NCBI GenBank assembly: GCA_946482625.1
Contig: CAMLSH010000181.1
Location: 1-7,560 of the forward strand
DNA from: an uncultured Opitutaceae bacterium
GTDB lineage: Bacteria; Verrucomicrobiota; Verrucomicrobiae; Opitutales; Opitutaceae
Direction: 5' to 3'
DNA length: 7,560 nucleotides
Positions 1 through 6,450 of this stretch are shown in pieces; position 1 is the first letter of the stretch, and every line of letters starts with the position of its first letter. The notes beneath the pieces are model-generated. The model ran no database searches and was not told where the DNA came from. It saw only the letters and a list, made by a program, of their open reading frames with translations. Both the position numbers and the translations under genes were made by a program.

Positions 1-1502
1 TCGTTAACCTCTCCACTCCCGAAATCTGGTTCGTCTGCGGCTCGCAGCACCTCTATGGCGAAGGCCCGCTCAAGCAGGTCGCCGCGAATGCCCAGGCCGT
101 CGTCGATGGCCTCGCGAAATCCAAGCGCCTCCCGCTTCCCCTGAAGTTCAAGGCCCTGCTCGTGGACTCCGACCAGATCGCCAAGGTCTGCCTCGAAGCC
201 AACAGCGACACCAACTGCGCCGGTCTCGTCCTCTGGATGCACACCTTCTCGCCATCGAAGATGTGGATCCGCGGCCTCACCGCGCTCCGCAAACCCTTCC
301 TCCATCTCCACACCCAGTTCAATCGCGACCTCCCGTGGTCGACGATCGACATGGATTTCATGAACCTCAACCAGGCCGCCCACGGCGACCGCGAGGCCGG
401 GTTCATCCACACGCGCCTCCGCCTCGGCCGCAAAGTCGTCGTCGGCCACTGGTCCGACTCCGAAGTCCAGGACCGCATCGCCGCCTGGATGCGCGCGACC
501 CACGCCTGGCACGACTGGCAGGGCGCCAAGGTCGTCCGCTTCGGCGACAACATGCGCTACGTCGCCGTCACCGAAGGCGACAAAGTCGCCACCGAAATCC
601 GCTTCGGCTTCGAGGTAAACACCTACGGAGTCGGCGATCTCGTCGCCAAGGTGAACGCCGTATCCGATAAAGCGATCAACGACCTCGTCGCCGAGTACGA
701 GAAACTCTACGCCGTCGTCCCCGCCCTCAAGAAAGGCGGCAAGCGCCACGACGAACTCCGCTACAGCGCCCGCCTCGAACTCGGCATGGGCGGCTTCCTC
801 GCCGACGTCGGCGCCAAGGCCTACACCGACACCTTCGAAGACCTCCACGGCCTCCGCCAGCTCCCCGGCATGGCCTCGCAACGCCTCATGGCCGCAGGCT
901 ACGGCTTCGGCGGAGAAGGCGACTGGAAGACCTCCGCCCTCGTCCGCGCCATGAAAGTCATGGCCGGTGGCCAGCAGACTTCCTTCATGGAAGACTACAC
1001 CTACCACATGTCGCCCAAAGGCCACCAAGTCCTCGGCTCGCACATGCTCGAAATCTGCCCGTCGATCGCGAACGCCAAGCCCGCGGTCGAAGTCCACCCG
1101 CTCGGCATCGGTGGAAAAGAAGACCCCGTCCGCCTCGTCTTCGACGCCCCCGCCGGCGAAGCGCTCAACGCCTCGCTTGTCGATCTCGGTAACCGCTTCC
1201 GTCTCATCGTCAACGAAGTCACCGCCGTCAAAACGCCGAAGCTCCCCAAGCTCCCCGTCGCCCGCGCCGTCTGGGAATGCAAACCCGACTTCAAGACCGC
1301 CTGCGCCGCGTGGATCTACGCCGGCGGCGCGCACCACACCGGTTACAGCTACGTCGTCACGAGCGAAATGCTCGAAGACTTCGCCACGATCGCCGGCATC
1401 GAGACAGTACACATCAACGCCGACACGACCCTGCCGCAGCTGAAGCAAGACCTCCGTAACAACGAGGTCTACTACCACCTCGCCCAAGGCTTCCGCGTCT
1501 AA
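1..1502 (+). CDS. araA: L-arabinose isomerase, 5'-truncated by the window edge
   Basis: This cytoplasmic metal-dependent enzyme converts L-arabinose to L-ribulose, the first step of bacterial arabinose use. The open frame begins at base 3 and ends with TAA at 1500-1502, giving 499 visible codons. The E. coli enzyme has 500 residues, so only a few N-terminal residues should be missing. The N-terminal motif [15 protein letters not shown] matches the family start. Further family signatures are [39 protein letters not shown] and [11 protein letters not shown]. The expected active-site residues are present: Glu in SFMEDYTYH (990-992), Glu in [10 protein letters not shown] (1050-1052), His in [12 protein letters not shown] (1095-1097) and the second His of GGAHHT (1335-1337). 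The C-terminus ends [10 protein letters not shown], a few residues longer than the E. coli YYGFRR ending, which is minor. It is followed by a hairpin cluster and terminator. The pathway partner araD lies 5.9 kb downstream rather than adjacent. Confidence 0.97.
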   Translation, partial: VNLSTPEIWFVCGSQHLYGEGPLKQVAANAQAVVDGLAKSKRLPLPLKFKALLVDSDQIAKVCLEANSDTNCAGLVLWMHTFSPSKMWIRGLTALRKPFLHLHTQFNRDLPWSTIDMDFMNLNQAAHGDREAGFIHTRLRLGRKVVVGHWSDSEVQDRIAAWMRATHAWHDWQGAKVVRFGDNMRYVAVTEGDKVATEIRFGFEVNTYGVGDLVAKVNAVSDKAINDLVAEYEKLYAVVPALKKGGKRHDELRYSARLELGMGGFLADVGAKAYTDTFEDLHGLRQLPGMASQRLMAAGYGFGGEGDWKTSALVRAMKVMAGGQQTSFMEDYTYHMSPKGHQVLGSHMLEICPSIANAKPAVEVHPLGIGGKEDPVRLVFDAPAGEALNASLVDLGNRFRLIVNEVTAVKTPKLPKLPVARAVWECKPDFKTACAAWIYAGGAHHTGYSYVVTSEMLEDFATIAGIETVHINADTTLPQLKQDLRNNEVYYHLAQGFRV

Positions 1503-1525
1503 CGCGTAGCCACGAGCGCCAGCGA

Positions 1526-1557
1526 GTGGAACGCGCCGTCCCGGCGCGTTTTCTTCC
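1526..1557 (+). repeat. Intergenic hairpin repeat A, copy 1
   Basis: A perfect 9-bp stem (AACGCGCCG at 1530-1538, CGGCGCGTT at 1542-1550) with a 3-base loop, followed by TTCTTCC. It starts 28 bases after the araA stop. A near-identical copy lies at 6137-6167, 30 bases after the stop of the TerC gene; the two differ by one substitution in the loop region and one T. The stem followed by a T-rich stretch could act as a weak terminator or as an RNA 3'-end stabiliser. The recurrence suggests a REP-like family dispersed in the genome. Confidence 0.75.
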
Positions 1558-1561
1558 TGGA

Positions 1562-1583
1562 GGGACGACCTCCGGGTCGTCCC
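1562..1583 (+). repeat. Second intergenic hairpin after araA
   Basis: A perfect inverted repeat: GGGACGACC (1562-1570) and GGTCGTCCC (1575-1583) around a 4-base loop. There is no T-run after it, so it is not a canonical terminator by itself. It lies between hairpin A and the strong terminator and makes the araA 3' region a run of three hairpins. Confidence 0.6.
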
Positions 1584-1605
1584 GTTCCGCTCCGCCCTCA
1601 TTCCC

Positions 1606-1635
1606 GGCCGGTCCCCACAAAGGACCGGCCTTTTT
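1606..1635 (+). terminator. Rho-independent terminator of araA
   Basis: A 9-bp perfect stem, GGCCGGTCC (1606-1614) and GGACCGGCC (1622-1630), with a 7-base loop, followed directly by TTTTTATT. This is a textbook intrinsic terminator. The same stem and loop recur at 7222-7252 with only one extra A in the loop. Confidence 0.9.
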
Positions 1636-1639
1636 ATTG

Positions 1640-1675
1640 GTCCCATGCGTCCCATAGGCCCTATAAGACCTATCG
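1640..1675 (+). repeat. Short 9-bp-period array upstream of the sigma gene
   Basis: Four consecutive 9-base units can be read here: GTCCCATGC, GTCCCATAG, GCCCTATAA, GACCTATCG. They share a G.CC.AT pattern and degrade towards the 3' end. The array starts five bases after the terminator T-run. It falls in the probable leader or promoter region of the sigma-factor gene, and the third unit runs into a TATAAG that could serve as a -10 element; that reading is speculative. Confidence 0.5.
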
Positions 1676-1770
1676 CTTCACCAGCGTCTCATACCCGGCG
1701 CGGCCGCGACGCCCCGCCCGCTTTCAAAAATTCCCCGTCACCTTTCTCCCCGCTCCAACCACTGGAGAGC

Positions 1771-3432
1771 GTGAAAACAACTCCGAACTCCCTGCCCTCC
1801 TCCCTGCCCAATCAGGAAACCGTCCTCGTCGCCGCCAGTCTCGCCGGCGACCGCGCCTCCTTCGGTCAACTCGTCTGTCTTCACCAAGCCGCCGTCTCCG
1901 GTGTCGCGTATTCGATCTGCGGTGACTTCGCCGCCAGCGAAGACCTCGCCCAGGAAGCCTTCGTCACCGCTTGGAAACAACTCCCAGACCTTCAGGAGCC
2001 CGCCCGTTTCCGCGCCTGGGCCTGCGGCATCGCCCGTCTCCTCGCGCTCAACTACGTCCGCTCCCGCGCCCGCCACTCACTCGACGACGTCACCGATCCC
2101 GAGTCCGAAAACCTCTCCCTCGACGAACCCTCTCCCCGCGAAGCCGCCACCAGCGCGGAAGAAAAAGCCCTGCTCTGGCGCACGCTCGCGCGTCTCCCCG
2201 AAAACTACCGCGAGCCGCTCGTCCTCTTCTATCGCGAGCAGAAATCCATCGCCCAAGTCGCCGCCGCACTCGAACTCACCGACGACGTCGTGAAACAACG
2301 CCTCAGCCGCGGCCGCGTTCTTCTCCGCGATGAACTCGCAGGCGTCCTCGAAACCGCGCTCTTCCGCACCCGGCCCGGCGCAGCCTTCACCGCCGCCGTC
2401 CTCACCGCGCTTCCTCCCGCCCTCGCCGCCGCCGGCATTGCCGCCTCCGTGGGAACTGCCAAAGCAGCCACCGCTGCCGGTGCAGCCACTCCCACAACCT
2501 CTGCCGCGACCGTCGCGTCCATTTCTTTCCTCGGCACCTTCGCAAGCGCCGCCATCGGTCTACTTGGCATCTACGTAGGCATCCGCCTGTGGCGCCGCAC
2601 CCACGTCGATCCGTCCGTGCGCAAGCTGCTGCTCCGCACCTTCGCAGCGTCGACCGCCCTCGGTGCTTTCTTCGCGGGAAGCTTCACGTGGATTGCTCTC
2701 GGCAAAAATGACGCGCTCGCCTCCGCCGGGTTGGGTACCGGCACGACCCTCACAGCCCTCACGCTTGCAGGCGTTCTTCTCCAAATCACCCTCGCGGGAT
2801 TGCTCTTCATCCGTCTGCAAACACTCAGCGCCAAAGCCGCCACCGCGAAACTGCCGCCGCTCATCGAACTTCCCCCGTACGCAGCTGCCTGTCGCTACCA
2901 ATCCCGTGCCCGCTTCCTCGGGCTTCCCGTACTCGCCATCTCTCAAGGTCCTGACTCCGGCCGAGGGGAGCACATCGGCATTGCCCGCGGGTGGATCGCC
3001 ATTGGCGACATCGCGGTTGGCGGTTTCGTCGGCATCGGCGGCATCGCTCTCGCTCCCGTTTCGCTAGCCGGCGTCGGCCTCGGTCTTTTCTCCGTCGGCG
3101 GTCTTGCGCTAGGCGCTCTCGCCTTCGGCGGTGCATCCTTCGGCGCCATCTCCGTCGGTGGCCTTGCCTTCGGTTGGGAACTGGCCGTCGGCGGTCTCGC
3201 TTTCGCCCACGAAATTGCCTTCGGCGGCATCTCCGTCGCCCGCGAAATCGCACTGGGCGGACTCGCCTTCGCTCTCGACGCGAATAGCGCCACGGCATGG
3301 CGGAGCGTTCAGGAAAACGCGCTGGCCAGCGTCTTCCTCCGCTGGTTGCCGTACGCGAGTTTCCTATCCCTGCTCGCCTTGCCGTCTCTCGCGCTCGCCC
3401 TGCGCCGCTTGAAACACTCGCACAAAAAATAA
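1771..3432 (+). CDS. ECF-type sigma-70 factor fused to a C-terminal membrane and glycine-repeat region
   Basis: The N-terminal 190 residues are an extracytoplasmic-function sigma factor. Region 2 spans about residues 17-100, with SEDLAQEAFVTAWKQL (region 2.2) and FRAWACGIARLLALNYVRSR (2.3-2.4). Region 4 spans about 131-187, with LPENYREPLVLFYRE and the helix-turn-helix IAQVAAALELTDDVVKQRLS. Residues 191 onward do not belong to a sigma factor. There is an Ala-rich hydrophobic stretch (204-228), probable membrane helices near 249-271, 289-310 and 325-348, and a Gly-rich repeat at 402-503 with GG doublets at 443, 453, 463, 474, 485 and 496. A last helix lies at 523-545 before a basic tail. The likely role is a membrane-tethered promoter-specificity subunit. 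I chose GTG at 1771 because GGAG lies just before it and homology starts near residue 17; an in-frame ATG at 1645 sits only ten bases after the araA terminator and would add a low-complexity, Arg/Pro-rich leader. No separate anti-sigma gene is adjacent. The family of the C-terminal part is unnamed to me. Confidence 0.85.
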   Translation: MKTTPNSLPSSLPNQETVLVAASLAGDRASFGQLVCLHQAAVSGVAYSICGDFAASEDLAQEAFVTAWKQLPDLQEPARFRAWACGIARLLALNYVRSRARHSLDDVTDPESENLSLDEPSPREAATSAEEKALLWRTLARLPENYREPLVLFYREQKSIAQVAAALELTDDVVKQRLSRGRVLLRDELAGVLETALFRTRPGAAFTAAVLTALPPALAAAGIAASVGTAKAATAAGAATPTTSAATVASISFLGTFASAAIGLLGIYVGIRLWRRTHVDPSVRKLLLRTFAASTALGAFFAGSFTWIALGKNDALASAGLGTGTTLTALTLAGVLLQITLAGLLFIRLQTLSAKAATAKLPPLIELPPYAAACRYQSRARFLGLPVLAISQGPDSGRGEHIGIARGWIAIGDIAVGGFVGIGGIALAPVSLAGVGLGLFSVGGLALGALAFGGASFGAISVGGLAFGWELAVGGLAFAHEIAFGGISVAREIALGGLAFALDANSATAWRSVQENALASVFLRWLPYASFLSLLALPSLALALRRLKHSHKK

Positions 3433-3652
3433 GGCGCCCGCTCCCTTACTCCATCCGCCCAAGTCATCGTAAATAGAGCGATACTTCCAACATCTAGGTT
3501 CAACAAAAATATCGCCCCAAGGCCGCCGCGATCGACAGCCCTGTATCCGCGACGCGGATCTCGATCCAACCCACCGCCGGCAAAGCCGGTGGCGAAAAAC
3601 ACTACGCCGGGATCAAGTGGATTTTCCGCAAACCGAATCCCCCTCATCCGCC
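3433..3652. other. Convergent intergenic gap with two hairpins and a possible coding remnant
   Basis: This gap separates the 3' ends of the sigma gene (+) and the LysR gene (-). It holds two inverted repeats: ATCCGC/GCGGAT at 3545-3550 and 3554-3559, and an 8-bp stem with one G-T pair at 3574-3581 and 3585-3592. Neither is followed by a T-run on either strand, so I do not call a terminator. On the minus strand, a stop-to-stop segment (about 3601-3503) reads GWIEIRVADTGLSI, which resembles the ATP-binding G1 box of sensor histidine kinases. It has no start codon and is only about 33 codons long. Confidence 0.4.
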
Positions 3653-4564
3653 TCACGTCGCGAACAACTCCCGCGCACCCTCGGTGATCAATGTCACCGC
3701 CGGGTGCGAAATTTTTCTCTCCGCCGTGATGGCGTACACGTTGTCGTGGCAACGATCTGTGGCCCCGATCACGTGCAGCCCGTAACGAGCCGTGGCTTCC
3801 GTCGCCACGACCGTCGGAATCGCCACAAACCCCTTCCCCTCCGCCGCCACCACTTTCATCAGAGCGGCATCTTCGAAGTCCGCGATCACCTGCGGACGCA
3901 CTCCGATGGAGCGAAACCACTTCTCGAGCGAGCGCCGCAACGCCGTCGTCTCCGCCGGCAACAACGCACGCGCGAGATGCAACGACTTCGGAAACCCGCG
4001 TTTCAGCTGCGCCGCCATCTTCCTCTCCGCGCAAAACGTCACGCCCGATTCTCCGAGGTGGTGATTAAACACCCGCCCTTGGTGCGAACTCGAAGCAGGC
4101 TCGTCCGCCAGCACGATATCGAGCCGGTGCGCCGCCAGATGCGCGATCAGCTCCGCCGCCTTTCCCTCACGGCAGATCACATGAACCTGCTGCGCCATGT
4201 CGAAAACCGGCTTCAAGATTTCGTGCGTCACCAGCTTCGGCACCGCATCCGCCACGCCCACGTGCAGCCGGATCGCCTGCGCCGACGGACTTTGTTTCAC
4301 CGCATTCGATAGCTCGCGCCCCAAATTGAAAATCTCGTCCGCATAGCGCAGCGCGATCTGCCCCGCATCGGTCAACACATTGGCCCGGCCCTGTCGCCGG
4401 AAGAGCTTCTCTCCGAGCGCCTCCTCCAGCTCACGGATTTGTGCCGAGATCGATGGCTGCGACACATGCAACCGCTCCGCCGCCTGACGCAACCCGCCTT
4501 CTTTGGCGACCGTCCAGAAATAGCGGAGATGATGATAGTTCAGCCAGTCCACAGCATTGCTCAT
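3653..4564 (-). CDS. nhaR: LysR-family transcriptional regulator, NhaR-like
   Basis: This is a DNA-binding regulator of 303 residues, the normal LysR-family length. The N-terminal winged helix-turn-helix spans about 10-68, with LNYHHLRYFWTVAKEGGLRQ, the recognition-helix region RLHVSQPSISAQIRELEE and GEKLFRRQGR. A linker helix follows, and the effector-binding domain runs from about 98. Several segments match E. coli NhaR as I remember it: the NYxHLxYFW start, VGVADAVPK (102-110), GESGVTF (171-177), DFEDAALMK (229-237) and the late HPAV (287-290). E. coli NhaR activates the sodium/proton antiporter gene nhaA in response to sodium. No antiporter gene is visible here; instead the gene is divergent from HPF and TerC/Alx, so those are the likely targets (inference). 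An AGGA at 4574-4577 on the minus strand lies nine bases before the ATG and supports this start. NhaR-like is firm as a subfamily call; the exact signal is unknown. Confidence 0.85.
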   Translation of the reverse strand: MSNAVDWLNYHHLRYFWTVAKEGGLRQAAERLHVSQPSISAQIRELEEALGEKLFRRQGRANVLTDAGQIALRYADEIFNLGRELSNAVKQSPSAQAIRLHVGVADAVPKLVTHEILKPVFDMAQQVHVICREGKAAELIAHLAAHRLDIVLADEPASSSHQGRVFNHHLGESGVTFCAERKMAAQLKRGFPKSLHLARALLPAETTALRRSLEKWFRSIGVRPQVIADFEDAALMKVVAAEGKGFVAIPTVVATEATARYGLHVIGATDRCHDNVYAITAERKISHPAVTLITEGARELFAT

Positions 4565-4566
4565 TT

Positions 4567-4612
4567 CGGTTAATCCTAAGCATTCGGCGCAAACATCGTA
4601 TTAGTCGAACCG
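4567..4612. promoter_or_regulatory. Candidate operator in the divergent regulator/HPF promoter region
   Basis: The 115-base gap between the divergent LysR and HPF starts holds an interrupted inverted repeat. The outer arms are CGGTT (4567-4571) and AACCG (4608-4612), and the inner TAA (4577-4579 region) faces TTA (4601-4603). LysR-family regulators commonly bind such dyads, often with T-N11-A cores, in the shared divergent promoter. The arms are short and imperfect, and the left arm lies very near the regulator's own start, which would fit autoregulation. This is a suggestion from symmetry and position only. Confidence 0.3.
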
Positions 4613-4679
4613 GGTTTCTGCCGCTAATCTTTACGCCGTCAACGTCGCTCCTCCGACAACCTGCCCGCTTCCAACACCG

Positions 4680-5030
4680 ATGAAACTCACGATCCGCAAC
4701 CACACCCTTCGTTCGCCCCGCAGCATCGATGCCCTCATTGAGACCCGCCTGCTTACTCTTGCCGACCGCGTCCGCATCGACGACGCGACCGTTCTCGTCG
4801 AACACCGCACAGATGCCAGCCCACCCTTCCGCGTCGAAATTCACCTCGCCGTTCCCGGTCCCGATCTGAGCACCGAACGCATCGACAACACCGCCGTCCA
4901 AGCCTTCACGCGCGCCATCGAAGATATCGAGGACCGCCTGCGCGAGCGCTCGCTGCAACGCCGCGGCCGGTCCAGCTCACGCGCTCATCGCAGGTCACAC
5001 CACATGCGCGCCGCTCGCATCTGTCGATAA
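4680..5030 (+). CDS. Short HPF/RaiA-family ribosome-associated protein
   Basis: A predicted ribosome hibernation factor of the S30AE (HPF/RaiA) fold, which binds the decoding region of the small subunit and stops translation in stationary phase or stress. The 116-residue product begins MKLTIRNH, followed by a helix (about 14-28), then the strand pair ATVLVEHRTD and FRVEIHLAVPGPDL, and a second helix TAVQAFTRAIEDIEDRLRER (71-90). This is the strand-helix-strand-strand-strand-helix order of the family, although the sequence is divergent. It lacks the C-terminal dimerisation domain of long HPF. Instead it ends in an Arg/Ser/His-rich tail (about 89-116, with RRGRSSSRAHRRSHH) that could contact rRNA. 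There is no Shine-Dalgarno sequence before the ATG, as for several neighbours. It is followed 43 bases later by the TerC gene in the same direction, so the two are probably co-transcribed, with the NhaR-like regulator divergent upstream. Confidence 0.75.
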   Translation: MKLTIRNHTLRSPRSIDALIETRLLTLADRVRIDDATVLVEHRTDASPPFRVEIHLAVPGPDLSTERIDNTAVQAFTRAIEDIEDRLRERSLQRRGRSSSRAHRRSHHMRAARICR

Positions 5031-5073
5031 CCCACGCGACGCCCGTCCAGCCTCCGCTCCATCTTTCAACTGA

Positions 5074-6111
5074 ATGCCTGCCTACAGCCTGTTCCCCCTC
5101 GCCGATTATTGGTGGTTCTACGCCCTCTTCACGCTCGGCGTGCTCGGATTGCTCGCCCTCGATCTCGGCGTCTTTCATCGAGACGCCCACGAGGTAAAAC
5201 CGAAGGAAGCCCTCACTTGGAGCATCGTCTGGATCAGTCTGGCGATGCTCTTTTGTTTCGGACTCTGGAAATACGCCCATTGGAAATTCCCCCAAGATCC
5301 GCGCCTCCTCGCCGAGGGCCTCACGCTCGCGCAAGCGGCGGCGCTCGCCGATCAGACCGCGTTGGAATTCCTCACCGGGTTCGTCATCGAGAAGTCCCTC
5401 TCGGTGGATAACATTTTCGTCTTTGTCGTCGTTTTTTCCTTCTTCGCCATCCCCGCGAAATACCAGCACCGCGTCCTCTTCTTCGGCATTCTCGGCGCGC
5501 TGATTTTCCGCATCATCTTCATCTCCCTCGGTGCCGTGCTGATGCAGTGGCACTGGATTCTCTGGGTCTTCGGCGGCTTCCTCATTCTCACCGGCATCAA
5601 AATCCTTTTCGCACCCGAGAAACCCATCGAGCCCGAGAAGAACCCGATCATCCGTCTCCTCCGCCGCATGATTCCGGTCACGCCCCAGCTCGAAGGCGAC
5701 CGCTTTTTCCTCCGCAAAAGCGGCGTGCTCCACGCCACTCCGCTTCTCGTCGCCCTCGTCTTCATCGAGCTCAGCGACATCGTCTTTGCCGTCGATTCCG
5801 TCCCCGCCATCTTCGCGATCACCAAGGAGCCGCTGATCGTTTTCACCTCCAACGTATTCGCGATTCTAGGACTGCGCGCCCTATTCTTCCTCCTCGCCGG
5901 CGTCATGCACACGTTCTGGGCCCTCAAGTACGGCCTCGGCATCATCCTCGTCTTCGTCGGCCTCAAGATGGTCTGGCTCAACGACGCCTTCGGCGGAAAA
6001 TTCCCCGTCACCTGGTCCCTCGGGATCATCGGCGCCATCCTTGCGCTGTCCGTCGCCATCTCGCTTTCCGTTCCGAAAGCGCCGGAACACAAACCCGCAC
6101 CTCTCACCTGA
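5074..6111 (+). CDS. TerC/Alx-family integral membrane protein
   Basis: A 345-residue multi-pass inner-membrane protein of the TerC/Alx family. Members have been linked to tellurite resistance and, for E. coli Alx and related proteins, to manganese export and alkaline pH response. Hydrophobic segments lie at about 14-34, 48-67, 112-126, 134-153, 158-179, 222-248, 257-277, 284-302 and 312-333. The acidic membrane motifs typical of the family are present: FVIEKSLSVDNIFVF (103-117) and FIELSDIVFAVDSVPAI (230-246), whose Glu and Asp residues are thought to bind the metal. The length and topology suit Alx better than short TerC forms. The start ATG at 5074 lacks a Shine-Dalgarno sequence but fits the usual family N-terminus. 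The 43-base gap after HPF leaves no room for the yybP-ykoY manganese riboswitch that precedes alx in E. coli, so control probably comes from the promoter upstream of HPF. The substrate is not shown by the sequence. Confidence 0.92.
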   Translation: MPAYSLFPLADYWWFYALFTLGVLGLLALDLGVFHRDAHEVKPKEALTWSIVWISLAMLFCFGLWKYAHWKFPQDPRLLAEGLTLAQAAALADQTALEFLTGFVIEKSLSVDNIFVFVVVFSFFAIPAKYQHRVLFFGILGALIFRIIFISLGAVLMQWHWILWVFGGFLILTGIKILFAPEKPIEPEKNPIIRLLRRMIPVTPQLEGDRFFLRKSGVLHATPLLVALVFIELSDIVFAVDSVPAIFAITKEPLIVFTSNVFAILGLRALFFLLAGVMHTFWALKYGLGIILVFVGLKMVWLNDAFGGKFPVTWSLGIIGAILALSVAISLSVPKAPEHKPAPLT

Positions 6112-6136
6112 GTTTACAGTGACCGATGCCGCCAAG

Positions 6137-6167
6137 GTGGAACGCGCCATCCCGGCGCGTTTCTTCC
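6137..6167 (+). repeat. Intergenic hairpin repeat A, copy 2
   Basis: Stem AACGCGCC (6141-6148) and GGCGCGTT (6154-6161) with a 5-base loop, followed by TCTTCC. It matches the copy at 1526-1557 apart from one substitution and one T. It starts 30 bases after the TerC stop, almost the same distance as copy 1 from araA, and is likewise followed by a CCGGTC-type terminator about 80 bases further on. Confidence 0.75.
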
Positions 6168-6221
6168 GGTGAAGATACGTACCTCCCTCGCCGCGCCGCG
6201 TCTTCCAAAGCCGCCATTTCA

Positions 6222-6258
6222 GCCGGTCAGCCGCCCTCCATCTGACCGGTCTTTTTTT
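6222..6258 (+). terminator. Rho-independent terminator of the HPF-TerC unit
   Basis: Stem GCCGGTCAG (6222-6230) and CTGACCGGT (6242-6250), nine pairs including one terminal G-T, with an 11-base loop, followed by C and seven T residues (6252-6258). The CCGGTC core of the stem resembles the other two strong terminators in the window, but the loop differs. It should end transcripts from HPF-TerC. Confidence 0.88.
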
Positions 6259-6450
6259 GGCGCGCGTTTGCGCGGAAAACGGCGTCGCATCCTCGCTATT
6301 TATCCACGCGCCTCCCGCGATTGGAAAAACGCGTAAAGAGCCGCCAACGTCCAAGAGCAGACTGGCCTTGCGACATCGCTCTTCTAGGAAGGACGCGGCA
6401 TTAACCCGCGCCTCAAACAGGCAGGGAGGTACCGTTCATCACACTCCATC

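Larger units (their letters stand above)
6112..6450 (+). other. Gap between TerC and the secreted-protein gene
   Basis: The first half of this 339-base gap holds hairpin repeat A and the terminator described separately. The remaining 190 bases should contain the promoter and leader of the gene starting at 6451. I see no convincing -35/-10 pair there. A GGAGGT at about 6425-6430 looks like a Shine-Dalgarno sequence but lies about 20 bases before the ATG, too far for normal use, and no short open frame that I can support begins after it. I find no structured RNA. Confidence 0.5.

Noticed and set aside
1645..1770. Upstream ATG extension of the sigma factor (42 extra residues)
   Set aside because: The ATG lies ten bases after the araA terminator T-run, inside the 9-bp array, and would add a low-complexity leader with no sigma homology. 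The GTG at 1771 with GGAG before it is preferred.
3309..4034. Minus-strand open frame, 241 codons, across the sigma 3' end and the LysR gene
   Set aside because: It overlaps the NhaR-like gene in another frame, has Gly/Arg/Asp-rich composition without motifs, and crosses the convergent gap.
3617..4312. Plus-strand open frame, 231 codons, inside the LysR gene
   Set aside because: Its Arg/His/Pro-rich product is typical of the wrong strand of a GC-rich gene; the LysR reading is clear on the other strand.
5031..5073. Manganese (yybP-ykoY) riboswitch before the TerC/Alx gene
   Set aside because: Only 43 bases separate HPF from TerC, too short for the roughly 100-base element, and no matching motif is visible.
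4906..5733. Long minus-strand open frame, 275 codons, opposite HPF and TerC
   Set aside because: It is antisense to TerC, a strongly recognisable gene, and its Glu/Asp-rich, low-complexity product is what the complement of GC-rich membrane-protein codons gives.
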